Shown: piece after piece, positions 1 through 5,129 of the stretch
Position numbering within the stretch: the first letter of the stretch is position 1
How the letters are laid out: each line of letters opens with the position of its first letter
Source: Chlamydiota bacterium
GTDB taxonomy: Bacteria; Chlamydiota; Chlamydiia; Chlamydiales; Rhabdochlamydiaceae
Assembly (NCBI GenBank): GCA_027348355.1
Contig: DAIEPN010000047.1
Span: 1-5,129 of the forward strand
Direction: 5' to 3'
DNA length: 5,129 bases
The notes under the pieces: generated by a model
Database searches by the model: none
What the model was told of the DNA's origin: nothing
Seen by the model: only the letters and a program-made list of their open reading frames with translations
Position numbers and translations under genes: made by a program

Positions 1-1499
1 CTACTCTTGACCCAAGAAAAGCAGGGGATCTAACTTCTTGCCTAGTGGATTTTATCCTTTTTGAAGGACTGTGCAAACAAAGTCCTCAAGGTGGCATAGA
101 GCTATCAGGATGTTCATTTATAGAGATTTCTGAAGATAAAAAAACATATACATTCATCATAGAAACATCTCTTTGGTCAAATGGGGAACCAGTGACCGCG
201 TATGATTATGAAAGATCATGGAAAACTGTTTTAGACCCTTCTTTCCCTGCTTTAAATGCCCATCTTTTTTATCCTATACTCAATGCAGAGGAAGCTAAAA
301 AGGGATTAGTTCCTTTAGATGAAATTGGCATCATTGCAAAAAATGAGAAAATACTCTGCGTTACTCTTAAAGAGCCAACCCCTCATTTTTTACAGCTTCT
401 TACCTTCTGCACTTTCTTTCCTGCACACCAAAGCATGAATGGCTTACGGCTCTCTTCGAATCAAAAACAAGATTTGATTAGCAATGGACCTTTTCAACTT
501 TCTCTTTGGAAACATGATGATGAAATTTATGTCAAAAAAAACCCTTATTATCAGAAAAAAGACTCCATTGATCTAGATGGCATTAAAATGCTCATGGTCG
601 GTGATGAATCATCCGCTCTCCATTTATACGAAAAAGGAGAGCTCGATATCATTGGTGCCCCAACATCTCATCTTCCTGCAGATGCCCTAGTAAGTATCTC
701 CAGAAAAAAACAATTTCATAACCTTCCCGCTGCAGGCACTATGCTTTGCATTTTTAATACAGAAACTTTCCCTTTTTCTAATGTAAATATGCGTAAGGCT
801 TTTGCTCTTGCAATTCATAGAAAGGAAATCACATCCCATGTTACCCAGCTTGGAGAGCAGATAGCCACCGGTCTTATCCCTCCGATTCTTCGGAAACATG
901 ACAGGTCATTTTTTGTTGATGGAGATGATAACATGGCAAAGTCCTTTTTAGAAAAGGGCATGCAAGAGCTTGGAATTACTCTACACGATCTACAAGGAAT
1001 TACTTACTCTTATAGCGCAGCTGAAACAAATCATTTGATTGCGCAAACTCTCCAACAGCAGTGGCTTAAAACTCTTGGGATAAAAGTGAAATTGGAACAC
1101 TCCCATTCCAAGGTTCTTTTGGATAGTTTTGCTAGAGGTAATTTTCAGCTCGGACAATTTTTTCTCTTTGCTCAATATTTTGATCCCATGAATTTCTTAG
1201 AACGATTTAAGCATAAAACGATTCAAAAAAATTTCCCGCATTGGGAGAGTCAAAGTTTTATTCAACTTCTAGAAAAATCAACCTACCAAAAAAATCCTCA
1301 TCAGAGGGCTTTAATTTTAGAAGAAGCGGAAGAGGAATTTATGAATTCTATGCCAGCAGCACCTATTTTCTACTCTTCTTCGGCTTGCCTGATTAAACCT
1401 TACTTACGCAACGTGACCTTTACGCCAATGGGAAGTATTTATTTCGAAAAAATTGCCATAGATCTCGATAAGAAATACAATAAAAATAAAAAAGGGTAA
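1..1499 (+). CDS. oppA: Oligopeptide ABC transporter substrate-binding protein (OppA/SBP_bac_5 family), 5' end outside window
   Basis: Extracytoplasmic peptide-binding component of an Opp/Dpp-type ABC importer. The frame is open from the first full codon at position 3, where it reads TLDPRKAGDLTS, the family's usual beginning of the mature domain. The GTG at 45 is therefore an internal valine and the true start with the signal peptide lies upstream. Family marks are a WSNGEPVTAYDYERSW segment (about visible residues 58-74, compare WSNGDPVTAQDF in E. coli OppA), an SNGPFQL segment, and an NVNMRKAFALAIHR segment near the hinge of the second lobe. The visible 498 residues lack only a few dozen N-terminal residues compared with the usual 520-550. 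No permease or ATPase gene is in the window. A 2-nt gap to the next gene suggests co-transcription. The ligand cannot be read from sequence; peptides are assumed from the family. Confidence 0.93.
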   Translation, partial: TLDPRKAGDLTSCLVDFILFEGLCKQSPQGGIELSGCSFIEISEDKKTYTFIIETSLWSNGEPVTAYDYERSWKTVLDPSFPALNAHLFYPILNAEEAKKGLVPLDEIGIIAKNEKILCVTLKEPTPHFLQLLTFCTFFPAHQSMNGLRLSSNQKQDLISNGPFQLSLWKHDDEIYVKKNPYYQKKDSIDLDGIKMLMVGDESSALHLYEKGELDIIGAPTSHLPADALVSISRKKQFHNLPAAGTMLCIFNTETFPFSNVNMRKAFALAIHRKEITSHVTQLGEQIATGLIPPILRKHDRSFFVDGDDNMAKSFLEKGMQELGITLHDLQGITYSYSAAETNHLIAQTLQQQWLKTLGIKVKLEHSHSKVLLDSFARGNFQLGQFFLFAQYFDPMNFLERFKHKTIQKNFPHWESQSFIQLLEKSTYQKNPHQRALILEEAEEEFMNSMPAAPIFYSSSACLIKPYLRNVTFTPMGSIYFEKIAIDLDKKYNKNKKG

Positions 1500-1501
1500 T
1501 T

Positions 1502-1855
1502 ATGGATATCGCAGAACTTGGAAAAAAATTAGAGAAATTTGCAAAAGACCGTGACTGGGAAAAATTTCATTCCCCCAAAAATCTAATCATGGCCCTTACA
1601 GGTGAAGTAGGGGAGTTAAATGAAATTTTTCAATGGCTTAGTGAAAAAGAAACAAATGAAATCATGCAATCAGATGCAGCACTATCAGTGAAGCACGAAC
1701 TCGCCGACATTCTACTTTATCTCATTCGGCTTGCAACTATTTTAGATGTTGATTTGCTTGAGGCTGCTACACAAAAAATAGAACTCAATCAAAAGAAATA
1801 TCCTATAGACACCTCCAAAGGGTCTCATAAAAAACACCATCTCCTTGAGCAATAA
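1502..1855 (+). CDS. MazG-like nucleotide pyrophosphohydrolase, dCTP pyrophosphatase (DCTPP1/RS21-C6) type
   Basis: Predicted all-alpha NTP pyrophosphatase that hydrolyses (d)NTPs to the monophosphate and pyrophosphate, probably cleaning the nucleotide pool (dCTP and modified dCTP in DCTPP1). The 117-residue protein carries the metal-binding pattern of the fold: EVGEL with E35 and E38 on one helix and ELADIL with E66 and D69 on the next. RDW (17-19) and FHSPKN (22-27) near the N-terminus, and N96 with KKYP (98-101) near the C-terminus, match the DCTPP1 subgroup rather than classical two-domain MazG. The length fits a single-domain enzyme. The ATG lies 2 nt after the upstream stop and is preceded by AAAGGG at 1491-1496, which overlaps the end of oppA, so translational coupling is likely. 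Whether it is linked functionally to peptide uptake is unclear. Substrate preference is inferred from family resemblance only. Confidence 0.9.
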   Translation: MDIAELGKKLEKFAKDRDWEKFHSPKNLIMALTGEVGELNEIFQWLSEKETNEIMQSDAALSVKHELADILLYLIRLATILDVDLLEAATQKIELNQKKYPIDTSKGSHKKHHLLEQ

Positions 1856-1856
1856 T

Positions 1857-2507
1857 TTAGGCAGAGGTCAAAGCAGAAAAGCCGAGAACTATCTGGATCA
1901 TTTCCTCAGGATCAATACTTGGAAAAGATTTATAAAAGTGGTCTAAGCTATGAAAATATTGCGTCTTATGAAGACATATTACTTCATCAACATGCTTTTC
2001 TAAAAATCGAATTGTTTCAAGAGAACCTACGGGTGTCGCCACAATAATTTTTTTGCACCCTTGGTTAACAAGGGAAGCTATCACAACTTTCATTGTTACG
2101 CCAGTTGCGATCCCATCGTCAACAATAATGACTGTCTTATTTTGCAGGTCCACAGGAGGGAGAATTTTTGCCATTTCCTCTTTACAGCTTTCTAATGAAA
2201 CTTTAGCAGTTTCAATCTGAGTATCGGTATATCTTGTAGAAATACCAAGGAGTTCAATCAAGTGATCGTTGAGCATCACCACTCCTGAATCTGAAATAGC
2301 TCCGAGTGCTACTTGTGGATGTGATTCTGATATAATTTTATGTACAAAAATGACAGAAGGGCTAATTTGCAATTCTTTAGTAACGACAGCAGCCAAGGGC
2401 ACCCCCCCTTTCGCTATGGCAACTATGACTGCATCATCAGAATTTTTGTAGTCCGCTAAACAAGCTGCTATTTGTTTTGCAGCATCTTCACGATCTTTAA
2501 AAAGCAT
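1857..2507 (-). CDS. Predicted phosphoribosyltransferase (COG1926-like, type I PRT fold)
   Basis: A 216-residue cytoplasmic protein of the type I phosphoribosyltransferase fold. The diagnostic PRPP-binding loop is VIIVDDGIATGVTM (residues 126-139), with the acidic pair D130-D131 and the TGVT turn. The N-terminal AIAKGGVPLA (30-39) corresponds to the PRGGV segment typical of COG1926, with Lys in place of the usual Arg. Further matches are VHKI (55-58), the LGAIS stretch (68-72) and a C-terminal HSLDHFYKSF region resembling the conserved FYxDF end of that family. The physiological substrate of this family is not established, so no base is assigned. The ATG at 2507 follows AAAGG with about 5 nt spacing, and this site abuts the stop codon of the upstream AdoMet decarboxylase gene 9 nt away, suggesting a two-gene operon. 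Its stop is 1 nt from the stop of the convergent pyrophosphohydrolase gene. Confidence 0.88.
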   Translation of the reverse strand: MLFKDREDAAKQIAACLADYKNSDDAVIVAIAKGGVPLAAVVTKELQISPSVIFVHKIISESHPQVALGAISDSGVVMLNDHLIELLGISTRYTDTQIETAKVSLESCKEEMAKILPPVDLQNKTVIIVDDGIATGVTMKVVIASLVNQGCKKIIVATPVGSLETIRFLEKHVDEVICLHKTQYFHSLDHFYKSFPSIDPEEMIQIVLGFSALTSA

Positions 2508-2516
2508 AGACGCCTT

Positions 2517-2981
2517 TTATTTAATTTCCTGAACACCCTCATTACGAATGAATTTTTGCGTGGAAGTGCTTTTCGGTTTCAAGTACTCTCGAAGTGCCTT
2601 ATCAAAGGGTTCAGAATGACAATGATCCCCACAAGTAAAAAGATCCACAAAACAAGCATTGTGTTCTGGATAAGTATGAATACTTGCATGACTTTCTGAT
2701 AATAAAACAACCATGCTCATCCCTTTAATCGGCGCAAATTCACATTTAACAGAATCTAACACACCGGCTCCAGAAGCTTTACATGCCTCGATTAACGCCT
2801 TAGCAAGGCCCTCATTGTTAGCCATAGCTTTTTCATCGCAACCACAGTAGCTAGCAAAAAAATGGTTACCTTGAAATAAATACTCAGATGGCGCTGACAT
2901 TTCCTTTTTGGGCGTCTTTTGACAACTAAACGAGGTGCCCAATACTAAGAAAATGAACAATGCTTTTCGAAAACTCAACAT
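2517..2981 (-). CDS. speD: S-adenosylmethionine decarboxylase proenzyme (bacterial class 1B, SpeH-type) with N-terminal lipoprotein-like leader
   Basis: Pyruvoyl-dependent enzyme that converts S-adenosylmethionine to decarboxylated AdoMet, the aminopropyl donor for spermidine synthesis. From the start chosen, the protein has 154 residues. The core (about 34-137) contains LLSESHASIHTYPE with the expected self-cleavage pair E96-S97 (Ser97 would become the pyruvoyl group), H102, and DLFTCGD with C117; these correspond to Ser63, His68 and Cys83 of the Thermotoga enzyme. The start at 2981 is favoured by GGAGA 9 nt upstream. It gives an N-terminus with R5-K6, a hydrophobic run at 7-19 and Cys at 20, as in a lipoprotein signal, although Ser at -3 is a weak lipobox. 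This is odd because the family is normally cytosolic and about 120-130 residues. A start at the ATG at 2900 (Met28) would give a conventional 127-residue enzyme but has a Shine-Dalgarno only 1 nt away. Extra cysteines (C46, C48, C110, C121) are notable. No spermidine synthase gene is in the window. Confidence 0.92.
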   Translation of the reverse strand: MLSFRKALFIFLVLGTSFSCQKTPKKEMSAPSEYLFQGNHFFASYCGCDEKAMANNEGLAKALIEACKASGAGVLDSVKCEFAPIKGMSMVVLLSESHASIHTYPEHNACFVDLFTCGDHCHSEPFDKALREYLKPKSTSTQKFIRNEGVQEIK

Positions 2982-2990
2982 TTCTATTTT

Positions 2991-2995
2991 TCTCC
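2991..2995 (-). promoter_or_regulatory. Ribosome binding site deciding the AdoMet decarboxylase start
   Basis: On the minus strand GGAGA sits 9 nt before the ATG at 2981-2979. It is the best Shine-Dalgarno match near any candidate start of this gene and supports translation of the hydrophobic leader. The open frame continues up to 3251, but that extension lacks family similarity and overlaps the divergent gene. Confidence 0.65.
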
Positions 2996-3050
2996 AACTA
3001 ACTGGTAAAAAAGACTTAGGAATAAATTTAACAAGAAAACAAAAAAAACA

Positions 3051-3065
3051 TGTTACATGATAACA
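3051..3065. repeat. Small inverted repeat TGTTA-N5-TAACA, possible operator
   Basis: The sequence TGTTACATGATAACA has perfect 5-bp arms around a 5-bp spacer, and overlaps the 8-bp palindrome AACATGTT at 3047-3054. It lies about 70 bp upstream of the decarboxylase start and about 100 bp upstream of the divergent gene, where a regulator could act on both. Short palindromes are common by chance in AT-rich DNA, so an operator role is only a possibility. Confidence 0.25.
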
Positions 3066-3156
3066 GCAAAATGATCTATATAAAAAATTAAGACAATATC
3101 TTAGACATTCTTGATTAAAAAAAGCAGATTTTACAAAGTAACATTTCATAGAAAAT

Positions 3157-3160
3157 AGGA
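3157..3160 (+). promoter_or_regulatory. Ribosome binding site of the membrane-anchored unknown gene
   Basis: AGGA lies 5 nt before the ATG at 3166. The spacing is good and supports this start, which also begins directly with a membrane segment. Confidence 0.6.
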
Positions 3161-3165
3161 ATCTC

Positions 3166-4002
3166 ATGAGATTATTTTCGATTGTAATCAGTGCAGTTTT
3201 TCTTGGCTCTGGTCTATATTGGGTTAGCACCCACAGGCCAGAATTTCGCACACAAATCGAACAATTTCTAAATGGCGGGCAATTTCATACACTCGAGATT
3301 AAATATAATGCAAAACAACTCATGGAGCACTATCGAAAGGATCTTCTTCAAGATACTACCCACACATATTTAGATCCGTCCTTAAAATTTTATCCCTACC
3401 TTCTTTTAGAGGTGAAATACAACCTTTCCAACGAAAAGACAAGAGAAGGGGTTATTTTATGGGACCTTTCCGATGGGGAAATGGTAGTGGATACAAGCAG
3501 CTGGGAAAAAACTCACGGGTTTGGCGATTGTATTAACGCAAACACAGAAAAACACGAATTTAAAATTCTCAATATTTTAGCTAGAAAAGGGGGAATGAGC
3601 GACAGGGACGCTCTTTCCAAATCCCTTCAGGTGGAAAATGAAATTCTCAATTCATGGATTGAAAGCTGTCGCAAAAAAAAGCTGATTGTTCAAACCGGAA
3701 ACCACTATCGCCTTCATCTGCAAAATCCAAATTTACGAACCATTCCTGAAACTAGAATTAGTGAGTGGTTAGTAACAAAGCCCTATAAAAATGCTACACG
3801 TTTATCAAGAAAATATTCCTTATCTCAAATACAAAAAATTGCAAAAGCAGCGTTTGGAAATGACTTTGTTATTCGCCAAACCACTGACGTTTACCTTCCT
3901 GTTCACAGCATTACAGTACAAAATCCGGATGGATCTACTCAAGTTTCTCATTGGAATGCCGTCAACGGTAAAAGGCTCTCCCAAATGTCTTTCGCCCCCT
4001 AA
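3166..4002 (+). CDS. Unrecognised membrane-anchored protein with a winged-helix-like central region
   Basis: I do not recognise this 278-residue protein. Residues 4-20 form a hydrophobic segment after M-R, followed by THRPEFR, consistent with a signal anchor or uncleaved signal peptide; topology is ambiguous because positive charges lie on both sides. Residues 40-120 look like a mixed alpha/beta domain (YPYLLLEVKYNL, EGVILWDLSDGEMV). Residues 131-185 resemble a winged helix: a first helix EFKILNILARKGG, a second helix from SDRDALSKSL, a recognition-like helix through ENEILNSWIESCRKKKLI, and a possible wing VQTGNHYRLHL. The tail 218-278 carries a second alpha/beta unit ending in a strand pair around VQNPDGSTQVSHWNAVNGKRL. 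AGGA lies 5 nt before the start. It is transcribed away from the AdoMet decarboxylase gene and converges on the LRR-GTPase gene. It may be a lineage-specific regulatory or envelope protein; function is not assigned. Confidence 0.82.
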   Translation: MRLFSIVISAVFLGSGLYWVSTHRPEFRTQIEQFLNGGQFHTLEIKYNAKQLMEHYRKDLLQDTTHTYLDPSLKFYPYLLLEVKYNLSNEKTREGVILWDLSDGEMVVDTSSWEKTHGFGDCINANTEKHEFKILNILARKGGMSDRDALSKSLQVENEILNSWIESCRKKKLIVQTGNHYRLHLQNPNLRTIPETRISEWLVTKPYKNATRLSRKYSLSQIQKIAKAAFGNDFVIRQTTDVYLPVHSITVQNPDGSTQVSHWNAVNGKRLSQMSFAP

Positions 4003-4054
4003 CACGTAGACTGCCTCAAAGACGGTCTGAGACAGCTAAACTCTCAACAGCTTA
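4003..4054. other. Short convergent intergenic region with weak hairpins
   Basis: This 52-bp gap lies between two convergent stop codons. AGACTG at 4008-4013 can pair with CGGTCT at 4023-4028 (one G-T wobble, 9-nt loop). Alternatively TGAGA at 4028-4032 pairs with TCTCA at 4042-4046. Neither stem is followed by a T-run on either strand, so an intrinsic terminator is possible by position but not supported by a canonical sequence. Confidence 0.25.
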
Positions 4055-5129
4055 TTAGAAATTCTCATCTTCTACGACCATCTTTTGATGCGTCCCAGAC
4101 CTACATCCATTGTTGTATCCAAATAACGCAGCAATCAAATCCTTCCTATATTTCTTCACGGTTGTTAATTGATTGTTCATCACTTCTTGAAACTGTGTTT
4201 TTTTGACAGATCCCGAAAATAGCACTTCTACTTTATATTTTTTTATAAAATTTCCTACATCCGGATACTGATTTAATTCTTCTCTGATTGATTCTCGATC
4301 TCTTTCAGCAAAATTTTCCGCATGAGTAATAATAAAAAGTATCTTGACGTCTTTCGAAAGCCCCATACGCTGCAAAAATGGAAGGACAATCCACAAGCTA
4401 TGAATACCCTGCCAGTTGATCCCAGCTGTATATGAAAAAGTTAGCACAACAGAGTTGATGTTTTTCAGATTTTTTTGTCCGAAAAATTTCATGCCGTCTT
4501 TACAAATTAACTCAAGAATCTCTTTGTTGTTCCTGGAGTTCTCTCCCCTCTTTCTCACCTCGAATAATCCAGGGGAATCATGAATATTGATTTTAGCAAC
4601 TTTCCCATCAATAGTAATGTCTCGAAAAGTAACCGTTTTCAAGTACGATTCTCTTGTTTCCGAGAATATAGAACCAATTCCGTCATTCGTCAATTGATCA
4701 GTCAACACCTCAAGCAACGTTGATTTTCCTGTTCTGGTTTTACCAATCATTAAAATATTTTGACCTTCAGAGACTTTTGGGCTCGTTGGTGTATTTCTTT
4801 CATCAAGAAGGAGGGGAAAGAGAGGGTCTGAATCAAGATCAAGCTTTATATCAAAAGGATTATTTCTCAAATCAAGATGTCTCAAACGAGCAAATTCTTT
4901 TATCGAAGATTCTGTCAAAGCTGCAGGAAGAGCAGTTAAACGAAAGTCTTGGAGTCGCAACTGCATTAAATTCTTCTTCACTCCTTCGAGAATAGCTGAG
5001 TATTTTTCTACAAGAACCTCCCCATCTTGATTTTCAAATAAATTACCCACAAGAGTTAAACAGCACAAATTTGTAAGGCTTACAATTTCTTCTGGAAATT
5101 GAGAAAAAATACAATCTTCTACACTTAGC
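4055..5129 (-). CDS. Leucine-rich-repeat protein fused to an AIG1/GIMAP-like GTPase domain, 5' end outside window
   Basis: The frame is open to the right edge. The only nearby in-window start is a TTG at 5068, but the 20 codons above it encode a leucine-rich repeat (FPEEIVSLTNLCCL), so the gene starts beyond the edge. At least three LRR units are visible: the edge repeat; one around NLMQLRLQDFRLTALPAAL; one around FARLRHLDLRNNPF. The G-domain follows: Walker A GKTRTGKS (nt 4721-4744), G3 DSPG in NIHDSPGLFE (nt 4568-4579), and a G4 position reading ITHAE (THAE at nt 4316-4327) instead of NKxD, as in AIG1/GIMAP and Toc GTPases. LFSGS after it may be G5. The protein ends about 70 residues later with a polar tail and no COR domain, which argues against Roco. 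It presumably binds GTP. LRRs suggest protein binding, and a host-directed role is plausible for an intracellular bacterium, but no secretion signal can be judged without the N-terminus. Confidence 0.85.
   Translation of the reverse strand, partial: LSVEDCIFSQFPEEIVSLTNLCCLTLVGNLFENQDGEVLVEKYSAILEGVKKNLMQLRLQDFRLTALPAALTESSIKEFARLRHLDLRNNPFDIKLDLDSDPLFPLLLDERNTPTSPKVSEGQNILMIGKTRTGKSTLLEVLTDQLTNDGIGSIFSETRESYLKTVTFRDITIDGKVAKINIHDSPGLFEVRKRGENSRNNKEILELICKDGMKFFGQKNLKNINSVVLTFSYTAGINWQGIHSLWIVLPFLQRMGLSKDVKILFIITHAENFAERDRESIREELNQYPDVGNFIKKYKVEVLFSGSVKKTQFQEVMNNQLTTVKKYRKDLIAALFGYNNGCRSGTHQKMVVEDENF

Larger units (their letters stand above)
2982..3165. promoter_or_regulatory. Divergent intergenic region, expected to hold promoters for both flanking genes
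   Basis: These 184 bp separate two genes that point away from each other, so promoters in both directions are expected. The region is very AT-rich, with an A-run around 3041-3048 and TATATAA at 3077-3083 as a possible -10-like element. I found no pair of -35 and -10 hexamers with good spacing on either strand, so no exact promoter is called. A small inverted repeat lies near the middle (listed separately). Confidence 0.5.

Noticed and set aside
45..47. GTG as start of the peptide-binding protein
   Set aside because: Upstream codons in the same frame already encode the conserved TLDPRKAGDL family segment, so the GTG is internal and the gene begins left of the window.
687..1175. Minus-strand open frames inside the peptide-binding protein gene
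   Set aside because: They are short, have no recognisable motifs, and lie wholly within a well-supported gene on the other strand.
1807..1825. Hairpin AGACACC/GGGTCT near the end of the pyrophosphohydrolase gene as terminator for the phosphoribosyltransferase operon
   Set aside because: It has a bulged stem, lies inside coding sequence, and no T-run follows it on the minus strand.
2982..3251. N-terminal extension of the AdoMet decarboxylase to an ATG at 3251
   Set aside because: It overlaps the start of the divergent gene, has biased low-complexity composition (Phe, Cys and Lys rich) from AT-rich intergenic DNA, and lacks family similarity; the ATG at 2981 has a clear ribosome site.
4008..4046. 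Bidirectional intrinsic terminator between the convergent genes
   Set aside because: Stems of 5-6 bp with 9-nt loops and no T-run on either strand; listed only as a low-confidence note.
5066..5068. TTG as start of the LRR-GTPase
   Set aside because: The frame stays open to the edge and the preceding 20 codons encode a leucine-rich repeat, so the start is outside the window.
4055..5129. Roco (LRR-Roc-COR) protein
   Set aside because: The G4 position reads THAE, the protein ends soon after the G-domain, and no COR-like region follows; AIG1-like fits better.

Overview
This 5.1 kb window is AT-rich and densely coding, with six protein genes, four complete and two cut by the window edges. I see no RNA genes, insertion sequences or CRISPR arrays. 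The gene set suggests an obligate intracellular, chlamydia-related bacterium (environmental Chlamydiae such as Parachlamydia, Simkania or Rhabdochlamydia types). It combines an OppA-type peptide-binding protein, a eukaryote-like leucine-rich-repeat protein fused to an AIG1-like GTPase, and an unrecognised membrane-anchored protein. That placement is inferred from composition and gene content, not from a marker gene.

Left block, + strand (1-1855): the 3' part of an oligopeptide ABC transporter substrate-binding protein, followed 2 nt later by a complete dCTP-pyrophosphatase-like MazG-fold enzyme, probably in one operon. Its stop lies 1 nt from the stop of the convergent left end of the next block.

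Central block, - strand (2981 down to 1857): an S-adenosylmethionine decarboxylase of the short bacterial class with all key catalytic residues, but starting with an unexpected lipoprotein-like leader. A COG1926-type phosphoribosyltransferase follows 9 nt later. The two appear translationally linked. A 184-bp AT-rich intergenic region separates this operon from a divergent + strand gene (3166-4002), which encodes an unrecognised protein with an N-terminal membrane segment and a central winged-helix-like region.

Right block, - strand (edge down to 4055): an LRR-GTPase whose reading frame runs off the right edge. The codons just inside the edge form a clear leucine-rich repeat, so the true start lies outside the window. 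The G-domain reads like the AIG1/GIMAP/Toc group rather than Ras/Roc.

The most notable points are the apparently exported or lipid-anchored AdoMet decarboxylase and the LRR-AIG1 fusion, a candidate host-facing protein.
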